From Xanthomonas sp. DAR 34887 (GTDB taxonomy: Bacteria; Pseudomonadota; Gammaproteobacteria; Xanthomonadales; Xanthomonadaceae): a stretch of 64,000 bases of DNA. Below the pieces are notes generated by a model. It was not told the DNA's origin. It saw only the letters and a list, made by a program, of their open reading frames with translations, and searched no databases. Numbering within the stretch: position 1 is the stretch's first letter; each line of letters opens with the position of its first letter. Shown here piece after piece: positions 1 through 9,000 of the stretch. Where the stretch lies: assembly GCF_041245805.1 (NCBI RefSeq), contig NZ_CP162490.1, forward strand, positions 124,001-188,000. Reading direction: 5' to 3'. A program made the position numbers and the translations under genes.

Positions 1-543
1 TGGTCGCTGTGTCCAGCGTACGTGTGCGGCATCGCTGGGCCGGGACGGCAGGAATCATGCCGAGCACGCGGCGAACCTGTGGGAGCAACTTCAGTCGCGA
101 CGGGCCTTACCGGCAATGCGTCGCGACGGAAGGGTTCCTCCAATAACCCCCAAAAGCATGTCGATGCACTTGCGAGACGCCGACACGCCCAGCCTGCAGG
201 TTCCGGCATCGATGCGTTACAGATGCCATGGAGTGGCAAAGACGCATTGGCGTAGCCGGTGGCGTTGCGGCCGCGTTTTTCATGGACGCCTTGGCATCAC
301 GGCCATTTCGTCCTCCTGTCGCGGCTGAAGCCGCTTGTGTCTGGAAGTTGGTCTACAGTTTGAGTGGAGAGCGATGTGCGGCACGCCGACAGGCCGCAGT
401 GTTCGAGCACGTGTAGGAGCCAGGGCGGCCGCACATCGACCTCGTTGCCTAGCCCGAACAGTTGAACGAGCGCTCGCTCGAACTTCACAAGCGTGGGCAG
501 CCACGAGGCAGCTCTCTCCTGCCCCTCAGTCTACCTAACGCTT
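1..543. other. Intergenic stretch with REP-like remnants
   Basis: No convincing gene was found here. The reading frames are short, overlap on both strands and have no recognisable protein content. The stretch holds a degenerate REP-type palindrome near 78-101 (TGTGGGAGCAACTTCAGTCG), another in reverse orientation near 317-335, and a partial copy, TGTAGGAGC, at 412-420. The last 120 bases form the non-coding left part of the IS110 element described next. Confidence 0.6.
421..543 (+). ncRNA. Candidate bridge RNA region of the IS110 element
   Basis: In the IS110 group the non-coding left end is transcribed into a bridge RNA with target-binding and donor-binding loops. This 123-base segment sits in that position. 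It contains self-complementary stretches, for example GAGCGCTCGCTC around 465-480 and a GGCAG...CTGCC pairing around 495-522. No guide pairing to the REP target was demonstrated by eye, so this rests on position and family knowledge only. Confidence 0.3.
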
Positions 544-1470
544 ATGTCTCTTTGGATTGGTCTGGATGTGGCCAAGGACACCTTGGCCGTTCACGTGCTT
601 CCCCTGAACCAGTTGCTGTCCTTTCCCAATACCGCCCAGGGCCACCAGCGCCTGTGTGACCAGCTTGCCGGGCAGTGCGTCGGCAACGTGCTGCTGGAGG
701 CCACCGGCGGCTACGAACGAGCGGTCATGAACGCCCTGGCCACGGCAGGCCTCCCGGTGACCCGGATCAATCCGCGCCGCGCGCGCGCGTTTGCCACGGC
801 CTTGGGCACCATTGCCAAGACCGATCCGCTGGATGCGGCCTTGCTCGCGCGCATGGCCCAGCTGGTGCAAGCGCCCGCGCCGCCTCCTGATCCCTTGCGC
901 GAGCAACTGCGCATGCTGGTCCAGCGCCGCGAACAACTGGTCCAGCAGCGCGACGACGAGCGCCGTCGGTTGCATCAGGCGACCCTGGCCGTGGTGCGTG
1001 AGTGTCTGATCCAACAGATCGGCGACTTGCGTCGCCGTCTCCAGCGGATGAACCAGGCGATCAAGCAGGTGCAGCACCAGCTCGACGATGCACTGGCGCG
1101 CTCGCTGAGCGCGGTCCCTGGCATCGGCGAGGTCACCACGGCCAGCCTGATCGCCTACCTGCCCGAGTTGGGCACCCTGGACCGCCGCCAGATCGCGGCT
1201 CTGGTCGGCGTGGCGCCCTACAACGTGGACAGCGGCAAGCACCGTGGCAAACGCCGCATCCGCGGCGGGCGGGCCCCGATCCGACGGGTGCTCTACATGG
1301 CCTGTTGGAGCGTCGTGCGCACCCAAGCCTCCTTCAAGGAGCGCTATCACCAGCTACGGGCACGCGGCAAGCCCGCCAAGGTGGCCATCACCGCGTGCAT
1401 GCGCGTGCTGCTGATCCGCCTCAACGCCATGGCGCGTGATCGCACACCATGGCAAGAGGCAACCGGGTGA
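544..1470 (+). CDS. IS110 family transposase
   Basis: 308 residues, full length for the family. The N-terminal DEDD (RuvC-like) domain shows WIGLDVAKDT near residue 4, LLEATGGYE about 55 residues in, and KTDPLDAALLARM, which supply the acidic residues. The C-terminal Transposase_20 domain shows the SAVPGIGEVTTASLIAYLPE helix-hairpin-helix-like motif and ends with a conserved VLYMACWSVVR segment and a serine-poor tail. The ATG at 544 is preferred over the upstream in-frame start at 493 because family members begin M-x-L/W-I-G-L-D. The frame is intact, so the element may be active. Such enzymes use a structured bridge RNA to choose donor and target; the RNA itself was not proven here. Confidence 0.9.
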   Translation: MSLWIGLDVAKDTLAVHVLPLNQLLSFPNTAQGHQRLCDQLAGQCVGNVLLEATGGYERAVMNALATAGLPVTRINPRRARAFATALGTIAKTDPLDAALLARMAQLVQAPAPPPDPLREQLRMLVQRREQLVQQRDDERRRLHQATLAVVRECLIQQIGDLRRRLQRMNQAIKQVQHQLDDALARSLSAVPGIGEVTTASLIAYLPELGTLDRRQIAALVGVAPYNVDSGKHRGKRRIRGGRAPIRRVLYMACWSVVRTQASFKERYHQLRARGKPAKVAITACMRVLLIRLNAMARDRTPWQEATG

Positions 1471-1507
1471 GAAGACAGTTGCTCCTACAACATGCGCGCC
1501 GTGCTCT

Positions 1508-1532
1508 TGTAGGAGCGGCTTCAGCCGCGACA
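1508..1532 (+). repeat. REP-type palindrome (right half of IS110 target)
   Basis: TGTAGGAGCGGCTTCAGCCG followed by CGACA. The same 25-mer recurs in the window at 26617-26640 (reverse, 24 bases), 45326-45350, 45391-45415 (reverse) and 60425-60449. A short inverted partner, GCTCCTACAA, lies at 1481-1490, so transcripts could form a hairpin at the transposase 3' end. Confidence 0.75.
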
Positions 1533-1763
1533 GAAAAAAGGAACACGCCATCGCCACGCGCAGCGTGCAGCTTCAGGAATGGAGTTATTAGAGGTGCCCC
1601 GAAGTCGCTCCCAAAATACCCACGCCACCCGCCAACCGCCAACACTTGAGCGCATGCCCCAGCAATGCGCTTCCCACGACGAAGCGCGGCAGGTGGAACG
1701 CTGCTGTCGTGTGTCGTGTGTCGTGTGCCGCAGCGCGGAGCCACTACGCCCGCGGCAGAAGCT

Positions 1764-2549
1764 TCAGCCTTCGTCGCGCTCCTGCCGCGGCGGGAAGCGC
1801 AGCACCACGCCGCGCGTCGGCGGCGCCGGCTGCCACAGCACCGGCACCTGCGCGGGCGGCGGTGGCTCCAGTTCCTGGTCCAGCGGCGCCAGCGTTTCCT
1901 CGTCTTCGTCTTCCCAGCTGTAGCGCTTGCGCGGCGGCAGCGGGTCGCGGTGGCGCAGCAGCAGGGCCGCGACCGCGCCGCCCAGCGCGCCGCCCAGGTG
2001 CGACTGCCAGGACACGCCGGCCTCGTGCGGCAGCACCGTCACCAGCATGCCGCCGTAGAACAGGAACGCGATCATGCTGGCGGCGATCGCGGCGCGGTCG
2101 CGGCGCAGCAGTCCCAGCACGAACACCAGAAACAGCAGGCCGTGGGTGACGCCGCTGGCGCCCAGATGGTGGCTGCCGGGTTCGCCGAGCAGCCACGCGC
2201 CCAGGCCCGAGCCCAGCCACATCAGTGGAAGCGCGGCCAGGGTGGCGCGCGGGTACACGCTGCCAGCCAGGGTGCCCAGGATCAACAGCGCGCCGGCGTT
2301 GGCGGCCAGGTGTTCCAGCGACCCGTGCAGCAAGGGCGCGGTCAGCAGCCCGAGCAGGCCGCTGGCCTGCTGCGGCCCCACCGACCACGGTCGCCAGTCG
2401 AACAGGCCCTGGCTGGCGAACACCGCCACCAGCACGGCGACCAGGGCGAGGCTGGCGTTGAAGGCGCGCAGGATCCGTGCCCGGTCGAAGCGGTCCTGCG
2501 CCTGCGCATCGTCGGCAGGCGGGGACGGGGAGAGCGGAGAAGTGTCCAT
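1764..2549 (-). CDS. Rhomboid family intramembrane serine protease
   Basis: 261 residues. Hallmarks are the HxxxN motif (LEHLAANAGAL) after the first membrane helices, the catalytic serine motif GASGVTHGLLF, and the distal histidine helix (SWQSHLGGALGGAVAALL). Six hydrophobic segments are visible. The tail beyond the last helix is soluble and acidic/proline-rich (EDEDEETLAPLDQELEPPPP). Rhomboids cleave membrane-anchored substrates inside the inner membrane; the substrate here is unknown. The start at 2549 is preferred over 2579 because AGGAAG lies just upstream. It lies about 100 bp downstream of terC on the same strand, separated by a strong hairpin. Confidence 0.85.
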   Translation of the reverse strand: MDTSPLSPSPPADDAQAQDRFDRARILRAFNASLALVAVLVAVFASQGLFDWRPWSVGPQQASGLLGLLTAPLLHGSLEHLAANAGALLILGTLAGSVYPRATLAALPLMWLGSGLGAWLLGEPGSHHLGASGVTHGLLFLVFVLGLLRRDRAAIAASMIAFLFYGGMLVTVLPHEAGVSWQSHLGGALGGAVAALLLRHRDPLPPRKRYSWEDEDEETLAPLDQELEPPPPAQVPVLWQPAPPTRGVVLRFPPRQERDEG

Positions 2550-2607
2550 GCTTCCTGGATGGCGGCGCCCATCGCCCAAGGCAAGGCGCCGCCGGTGGGA
2601 GGGACTG

Positions 2608-2640
2608 GCCGCGGCCGCGGGACAATCCCGCGGCCGCGGC
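2608..2640 (-). terminator. 15-bp GC hairpin between terC and the rhomboid gene
   Basis: GCCGCGGCCGCGGGA, then the triloop CAA, then the exact reverse complement. It lies six bases after the terC stop on the minus strand. No T-run follows on either strand, so it is not a textbook intrinsic terminator. It could stall polymerase, protect the terC mRNA 3' end, or simply reduce read-through into the rhomboid gene. Confidence 0.45.
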
Positions 2641-2645
2641 GCGCC

Positions 2646-3599
2646 TCAGTGCGCCGGCTTGGCCGGGCGCAGCAGGCTCAGCACCACCGTCGCGCCGATC
2701 ACCACCGCCACCGCCAGCAGCGAGACCAGCACCGGGATCTTGTACAGGTCGATGATCAGCATCTTGGTGCCGATGAACACCAGCACGATCGCCAGCCCGT
2801 ACGGCAGCAGGTGGAAGCGGTCGGCCATGCCCGCCAGCAGGAAGAACATCGCGCGCAGGCCCAGCACCGCGAACACGTTGGAGGTCAGCACCAGGAACGG
2901 ATCGGTGGTGATCGCGAAGATCGCCGGGATGCTGTCCACCGCGAAGATCACGTCGGTGATGGCGATCAGCATCAGCACCGCGAACAGCGGGGTGAACCAG
3001 CGCTTGCCTTCCCGGGTCACGCTCAGCGCGTTGCCGTGGTACTGCGGGGTCAGGCGCAGGTGCTTGCGCATGAAGCGCAGCACCGGATTGGCCTCCAGGT
3101 CCGGCTCCTTGCCCGCCGAGAACCACATCTTGATGCCGGTCAGCAGCAGGAACGCGCCGAACACGTACAGCAGCCAGTGGAACTTGGTCAGCAGCACCGA
3201 GCCGGCGAAGATCATGACCGCGCGCAGCACGATCGCGCCGAGCACGCCGATCACCAGCACGCGCTGGCGCTGCTCCTCCGGCACCGCGAAGTAGCTCATG
3301 ATCATCAGGAACACGAAGATGTTGTCGACCGCCAGCGACTTCTCCACCAGGTAGCCGGTCAGGAACTCCAGCCCGTACTGATTGCCGGTGGCCACGTCGA
3401 TGGTCTCGCGCAGGTACCACCACAGCCCGGCGTTGAACGCCAGCGCCAGGGCGATCCAGCCCACGCTCCACCACAGCGCTTCCTTGAAGGTGACCTTGTG
3501 CGGACCGCCGTGGCGCATCAGCACCAGATCCGCCAGCAGCGCCGCGATCACCACGATCGCGAAACCGCTCCACAACCACACGTTGCCTATCGTTTGCAT
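2646..3599 (-). CDS. TerC/Alx family membrane protein, probable Mn(II) exporter
   Basis: 317 residues, matching the length of E. coli Alx (about 320). It shows the TerC signature: EKSLAVDNIFVFLMIMSYF in the first half and ITDVIFAVDSIPAIFAITTDPFLVLTSNVFAVLGLRAMFF in the second, with the conserved membrane acidic residues (DN...F and D...D.IPA). About eight to nine hydrophobic helices are present. Alx-type TerC proteins are linked to manganese export and pH response. The upstream leader carries what looks like a yybP-ykoY manganese riboswitch, which supports a role in Mn homeostasis more than tellurite resistance. The gene is divergent from rlmI. Confidence 0.9.
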   Translation of the reverse strand: MQTIGNVWLWSGFAIVVIAALLADLVLMRHGGPHKVTFKEALWWSVGWIALALAFNAGLWWYLRETIDVATGNQYGLEFLTGYLVEKSLAVDNIFVFLMIMSYFAVPEEQRQRVLVIGVLGAIVLRAVMIFAGSVLLTKFHWLLYVFGAFLLLTGIKMWFSAGKEPDLEANPVLRFMRKHLRLTPQYHGNALSVTREGKRWFTPLFAVLMLIAITDVIFAVDSIPAIFAITTDPFLVLTSNVFAVLGLRAMFFLLAGMADRFHLLPYGLAIVLVFIGTKMLIIDLYKIPVLVSLLAVAVVIGATVVLSLLRPAKPAH

Positions 3600-3669
3600 G
3601 GGGAATTCCCGTCAGTGAAGGTTGAACCTCGGGCCGCGGCGGCGAGGGTCCTGGACGGAAACGATGGGG

Positions 3670-3800
3670 TTCGTTCCAGGGAATGCCTTCGCCACTGCGG
3701 CGAAGGTCTCGCTCGCAGCCGATGCTCTGGCTGCCGTTGCACCGGAGCCTGCTGGCTCGAATTGACGGCGACAACGTTGGGAGCTACTCCCCTTCTGCGC
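3670..3800 (-). promoter_or_regulatory. Probable yybP-ykoY (manganese) riboswitch upstream of terC/alx
   Basis: Read on the minus strand, the terC leader contains AAGGGGAGTAGC (about 3794-3783), the hallmark first loop of this class. CCGTCAATTCGAGC follows, resembling the conserved CGTCAA second loop, then a long stem GAGACCTTCGCC...GGCGAAGGCATTCCC. This order and spacing match the yybP-ykoY aptamer, which binds Mn2+ and is known in Xanthomonas and E. coli upstream of alx or mntP. The exact aptamer ends and the expression platform were not resolved. The region ends about 70 bases before the terC start. Confidence 0.75.
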
Positions 3801-3845
3801 CCATTCTTGCGGCTGGCGGCGGTGGCGTCAATCGGGGCGGATACA

Positions 3846-5036
3846 ATGGCGTTCATGAATACTCCCCTGCCCGTAGTCCGCCTCAAGAACGCCTGGCGCT
3901 CCAGCCATCCATGGATCTTCCAGAAACTGGTCGAAAAACCTGCCGCCAAGCCCAAGCCGGGCAGCCTCGTCGACGTGGTCGGGGTGGACGGGGAGTGGAT
4001 CGGCCGCGGTTTCTACAATGGCCATTCGCGCATCGCCGTGCGCATCCTCGAGACCGATCCCGAGATCGCGGTCGACGAAACCTGGTTCGCGCGCAAGATC
4101 GCCGAGGCGGTGTCGCTGCGCCGTGACGTGCTCAAGCTGGACGCGGTGTCCGACGCCTGGCGCGTGGTGCATGCCGAAGGCGATGGCCTGTCCGGGCTGG
4201 TCGTGGACCGCTATGGCGATCTGCTGGTGGTGGAGTTCTTCAGTGCCGGCATGTTCCGCTACCGCGAGTGGATCTACGCCGCGCTGCGCGCCCAGTTCCC
4301 CGGCGCGCGCTTCTACAGCTTCGCCGAGGAGCACGTGCAGAAGCAGGAGAGCTTCGACTACCGCCCGGTGTCCAGCAGCGGCGAGCGTCCGGAGCCAGCG
4401 ATCATCAGCGAATACGGCGTGCGTTTCCGCGCCGATCCGGCCGGCGCGCACAAGACCGGCTTCTTCGCCGACCAGCGCGAGAACCGCCAGTGGCTGAGCC
4501 AGCAGGTGGAAGGCAAGCGCGTGCTCGACCTGTGCTGCAACACCGGCGGCTTCGCCGTCTACGCCAAGGTGCGCGGTGCCGAGGAGGTGGTCGGCGTGGA
4601 CATCGACGAGGACGTGATCGAGATCGCCAAGGGCAACGCCAAGCTCAACGACGTGCGGCTCAAGTTCGTGCAGGCCGACATCTTCCCCTACCTGCGCGAT
4701 GCAGCGGTGCGCGGCGACCGCTACGACGTGGTGATCCTGGACCCGGCCAAGATGACACGCGACCGCGATCAGGTGATCCCGGCGCTGAAGAAGTACCTGG
4801 ACATGAACAAGCTGGCGCTGGGCGTGGTCGCCCCGGGCGGCCTGTTCGCCACCTTCTCCTGCACCGGCCTGGTCGCCGAGCACGAGTTCCTGGACATGCT
4901 GCGCCGCGCCGCGTATTTCTCCGGCCGCACCATCCAGATCCTGAAGGTGGCCGGCGCCGGCGCCGACCACCCGTTCATGGCCCACGTGCAGGAATCGCGC
5001 TATCTGAAGGCGGTGTTCTGCCGCGTACTGAACTGA
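3846..5036 (+). CDS. rlmI: 23S rRNA (cytosine-5-)-methyltransferase RlmI-like
   Basis: 396 residues, the same length as E. coli RlmI, which makes m5C1962 in 23S rRNA. The N-terminal PUA domain (about residues 5-80) begins VVRLKNAWRSSHPWIFQKLV, followed by a central EEHUD-type domain. The C-terminal Rossmann methyltransferase domain has the SAM motif VLDLCCNTGGFAVYAK near residue 225, GVDIDEDVIEIAKGNAKLN, the DPAK catalytic loop near 299, and FSCTG with the catalytic cysteine near 337. The start at 3846 is closely followed by a second ATG at 3855; either is possible. Closely related paralogues exist in this family, so the exact target base is inferred. Confidence 0.85.
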   Translation: MAFMNTPLPVVRLKNAWRSSHPWIFQKLVEKPAAKPKPGSLVDVVGVDGEWIGRGFYNGHSRIAVRILETDPEIAVDETWFARKIAEAVSLRRDVLKLDAVSDAWRVVHAEGDGLSGLVVDRYGDLLVVEFFSAGMFRYREWIYAALRAQFPGARFYSFAEEHVQKQESFDYRPVSSSGERPEPAIISEYGVRFRADPAGAHKTGFFADQRENRQWLSQQVEGKRVLDLCCNTGGFAVYAKVRGAEEVVGVDIDEDVIEIAKGNAKLNDVRLKFVQADIFPYLRDAAVRGDRYDVVILDPAKMTRDRDQVIPALKKYLDMNKLALGVVAPGGLFATFSCTGLVAEHEFLDMLRRAAYFSGRTIQILKVAGAGADHPFMAHVQESRYLKAVFCRVLN

Positions 5037-5558
5037 CTGGGCGCAGTTTTCGGGTTCGACCGGCCGTTGTCGCCGATTGGCGGCAACGATCGCTTCGCCG
5101 CGATCGCCGGCTGGAAGATGGGGCCAGCGCACAGGTGGCGTTGACCTTCGCCGGCGGTGATCCGTTGCGCGCCGGATGATGCGGCGCTCAAGGACCGGCT
5201 GCTGCCGCGGCCGCTACTGCCGGGCTGAGGCGCGCGCTGTCGCGCGCCAGCACGGCCGCCTCCTTGCCCAGAACGGCCGTGCGCTTCGGCAGGACCGCGT
5301 TGCCACGATGCTGCAGCGGCATTCCTTGCTCGTGGTCGCAGAACTAAAGCGTCGCTCCGCACCCGCCACCCACGCCTATGTGGACGCACATCGCCGCTGC
5401 CTGGTGCCGCGGCCGACGACGTTGCATGACGCTCCGGGCGCCACGGTGGCCACTGTCGTGCAGCGCCGCCGAGTCGGACATCGTCGCTGCGCTGCATGCA
5501 TGCGACACGTCGCGCCATCGCCCGCCGGACACCACGCCGGTTGCGCAGCGTTCTTCAC

Positions 5559-5572
5559 TGATAACGCTTACA
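5559..5572. promoter_or_regulatory. LacI-type operator-like site 1
   Basis: TGATAACGCTTACA is an imperfect palindrome with the central CG typical of LacI/GalR-family operators (TGTAANCGNTTACA-like). It lies about 450 bp upstream of the TonB-receptor start and about 100 bp upstream of a perfect palindrome of similar type. Confidence 0.5.
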
Positions 5573-5668
5573 TCGTGGTCTGCATCCCAGCCGATGTACG
5601 CACAACTTAGCTTTGTTGCGGCGCACGGTGACAAACGTTGCCACACGGGATTAGGTTTGCGCCGTCGG

Positions 5669-5684
5669 GTGATAGCGCTATCAC
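5669..5684. promoter_or_regulatory. LacI-type operator palindrome, site 2
   Basis: GTGATAGCGCTATCAC is a perfect 16-bp palindrome with a central GC, fitting a LacI/GalR-family operator. Its distance from site 1 (about 110 bp, near ten helical turns) would permit looping. No LacI-family gene lies in the window, so the regulator would act in trans. In Xanthomonas, TonB-receptor gene clusters for saccharide uptake are often controlled this way. Confidence 0.65.
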
Positions 5685-6006
5685 TCTCGGCCCTGCGCCG
5701 GGAGCTGCGGTTGTCGCCTCTCGTTTGCCGCGGCGGCAGCGCCGCATCGATTTCGATTCTGGTTTGAGTATCGGCATTCGCTGTAGCGGACGGCTTGGCC
5801 GGCGTCCGGGTTGGAAACGGGCATGCGATGGCGCCCGGCGCCCTTCGGGGGAAGGCGCGATCCATCCATCGTCGAGACGTAGGGGATCACATGCAGGCAT
5901 GCAGCGATGCGTGTCACGTACCAGGGACCGCTTCGACGTCGGCATTGGCCGCGTCGTACGCCGCGGACGGCGATGTCCGTCCGACTCCAGCACCGAGGAC
6001 ATTCTG

Positions 6007-9000
6007 ATGCGTCAGCAGTTGAAGAAGTTCCGCTCCAAGGCCATGTTCACCTTCGTCGGCGGGGTGCTGGTGATCAATCCGGCGTTCGCCCAGCAGGCGC
6101 CGCAGACCCAGGCGCAGACCCAGACCAGCCAGCAGTCCTCGGCCGACGCCACCACCCTGGACACGGTCAGCGTCACCGGCATCCGCAACAGCCTCAACCA
6201 GTCGATGGGGATCAAGCGCGACAACGCCGGCGTGGTCGATGCGATCAGCGCCGAAGACATCGGCAAGTTTCCCGACACCAACCTGGCCGAGTCGCTGCAG
6301 CGCATCACCGGCATCTCGATCGAGCGCCGCGACGGCGAAGGCGCGCAGGTCACCGCGCGCGGTTTCGGCCCGCAGTTCAATGCGGTCACCCTCAACGGCC
6401 GGGTGATCCCCGGCGCCGACGCGTTCGGCGCGCCGGGTGCGGTACCGATCGGCGGCGTCGACGGCGGCACCCGCGCGTTCAACTTCGCGCAGCTGGCCTC
6501 CGAGGCGATCACCGGCCTGGAGGTGTACAAGACCAGCCGCGCCAACGCGCCCAGCGGCGGCATCGGCGCCACCATCAACATCCTCACCGACCGCCCGTTC
6601 AATCACAAAGGCCTGGTGGCCAGCGGCGGCGTCAAGGCCGCGTACGACGACTCGCAGCCGTTCGACAACAAGGTCACGCCGGAAGTGTCCGGCATCTTCA
6701 GCTACACCAACCCGGACAAGACCTGGGGCATCGGCCTGAGCGGCAGCTACCAGAAGCGCCGCGGCGGTTCGGTGCAGGCGACCGAGAACGCCTGGAACAT
6801 CCAGCGCTGGACCGGCACCGATCCGGCGCTGCGCCCGGACGCCAACGTGCAGAACGCGCCGGCGATCGGCCAGCTGTACGGCATGCCCAACGACCTGCGC
6901 TACGCCTTCGCCGATTTCGAACGCGAGCGGCTCAACGGCCAGGCGGTGGTGCAGTTCGCGCCGACCGACAGCCTGACCCTGACCCTGGACTACACCTATT
7001 CGAGCAACGAGATCCGCGAGGACCGCGGCGAGCAGGGCATCTGGCTGCAGCGCGCCAACAGCTTCACCGACCTGGTGTTCGACACCGGGCAGGCGGTGGC
7101 CACGCCGGTGTACCTGCGCGACGTGCCCAACGGCGCCAAGGACTTCGGCATGGAGCAGCAGCGCAACATGCAGAAGTACAAGCTCGGCTCGCTCGGCTTC
7201 AATGCCGACTGGCAGGCCACCGATCGCCTGCGCCTGACCTTCGATGCGCACGACTCCAAGACCCAGAGCCTGCCCAACGATCCGCTCACCGGCGGCAGCG
7301 CCACCTACTTCAGCTTCGCCGGCACCAACAACTGCACCGGCGGCACCCAGTGCGGCGGCCAGTGGGCGCAGGAACTGTTCTTCAACAACAGCCTGCCGAT
7401 CGGCGCGCGCACCTGGTATCCGACCGCGGCCGATTCCATCGCCGGGACCAACGGCCTGCTCAACCAGGACTTCAGCCCGGCCGAACTCGGCTCGCAGGTC
7501 CTGCGCATCTATTACCAGAGCCAGGTCACGGAGGTGAAGGAAGGGCGCGTCGACGGCCAGTTCGACTTCGACAATGGGCGCTTCCAGTTCGGCGTGGACA
7601 GCGCCAAGACCACCATGCACCGGCGCACCAGCGACACCTATTCGACGCTGGGCGACTGGGGTGTGGCCAATGCCGGCAACGAGCCGGGCATGCAGGCGCT
7701 GCTGCAGCCGGTCGGCATCACCGGCATGTTCAACGACTTCAACGCCTCCGGTGCGGCGCCGCATGCCTGGCGCGGCAACGCCGACCAGCTTGCGCAGTGG
7801 GCCGGCGACACCTACGGCGCGACCACGCGCTACAACCCGCTGTTCAGCGCCGACAACCAGGTCGAGGAAAAGACCCGCGCCGCGTACATGCAGCTGGAAT
7901 TCGATGGCACGCTCGGCAGCATGACCACCAACACCCGCATCGGCGTGCGCTACGAGAAGACCGACGTGGTTTCCACCTCGCAGGTCGCGACCCCGACCGC
8001 GCTGGAGTGGCAGGCCAACAACGACTTCCAGTTGCTGCGTTCCGACGAAGTGCAGCCGTTCAGCGAGAAGCACAGCTACAGCTACGTGCTGCCGAACCTG
8101 GATTTCAGCATCAACCTCACCGACGAACTGAAGGCCCGCGCCTCGTTCGGGCAGAGCATCGCGCGCGCGCCGTACAGCAACCTGCTTGCCGGACCGACGC
8201 CGGGCACGCCGAGCGGCTCGATCCTGATCAATCCCTCCACGCGCGCATCCGGCAGTGCCCAGAATCCGAGTCTGGATCCGCTGGAATCCAACAACCTGGA
8301 CCTGGCGCTGGAGTGGTACTTCGCCGATGCCAGTTACGTGTCGGTGACGTTCTGGGACAAGCGCGTATCCAACTTCATCGGCACCAGCGTCACCCGCGAA
8401 AACCTCTACGGCCTGCGCGATCCCACCTCCGGGCCGGACGCGCAGGCGGCGCTGGCGTTCCTGCAGAGCGGCGCCTGCGCCGCGCAGGTCGCCGCCGCCG
8501 GCAACGACGTGGCGGCGGCCTGCTCGGCCAACGACACCTCGCTGTTCTCGGCGGTGGCGATGCTGCGCAACGCCGCGGCCACCGGCGGACTGGGCGCGTA
8601 CAACGGCAGTTCGGCGCAGAGCCTGGCGCTGGAGAACGCCTACGACCTGGTCGGCGAGGCGGACGATCCGCTGTACGAATTCGATGTGTCGCGCCCGGTC
8701 AACCAGAACAAGGCCAAGATCCACGGCTGGGAGCTGGGCGGGCAGTACTTCTTCGGCGACACCGGGTTCGGCATCTATGCCAACTACACCATCGTCAAGG
8801 GCGACGTCGGCTTCGACAACACCGTGCTGGACCGCGACCAGTTCGCGCTGCTCGGCCTCAGCGACACCGCCAACGCGATGCTGATGTATGAGAAGTACGG
8901 CTGGAGCGCGCGCCTGGCCTGGAACTGGCGCGACGAGTACCTGATCGCGGCCAACCAGGACGGGTCCAACCGCAACCCGTACTACGTCGAGCCGTACCAG

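Larger units (their letters stand above)
421..1516 (+). mobile_element. IS110-family insertion sequence inserted at a REP palindrome
   Basis: The element contains one DEDD-type transposase gene with a longer non-coding segment upstream (about 120 bases) than downstream (about 40). In the family this layout fits the IS110 group, where the upstream segment encodes a bridge RNA. The boundaries are inferred: the nonamer TGTAGGAGC occurs at 412-420 and again at 1508-1516, where it continues into the rest of a REP palindrome. This looks like a REP split by insertion. IS110 elements lack clear terminal inverted repeats, so the exact ends cannot be fixed from one copy. Confidence 0.5.
5037..6006. other. 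970-bp gene-free region upstream of the TonB receptor gene
   Basis: Short overlapping frames exist on both strands, but none shows known motifs, a good ribosome site or a convincing protein. The first 500 bases show nothing beyond high GC. The second half holds two LacI-type palindromes (annotated separately) and a long probable leader before the receptor start. It is best read as a promoter region, though a small RNA or degraded gene cannot be excluded. Confidence 0.6.

Noticed and set aside
1707..1730. Tandem TCGTGTG repeats
   Set aside because: Only about three units; no gene or regulatory context makes them meaningful.
1744..3774. A 676-codon minus-strand frame overlapping the rhomboid and terC genes
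   Set aside because: It runs in a shifted frame through two clear genes and the riboswitch leader; the protein is arginine/alanine-rich with no domain.
5000..5518. A minus-strand frame of 172 codons after rlmI
   Set aside because: Arginine/alanine/glycine-rich, no ribosome site, and it runs into the rlmI 3' end.
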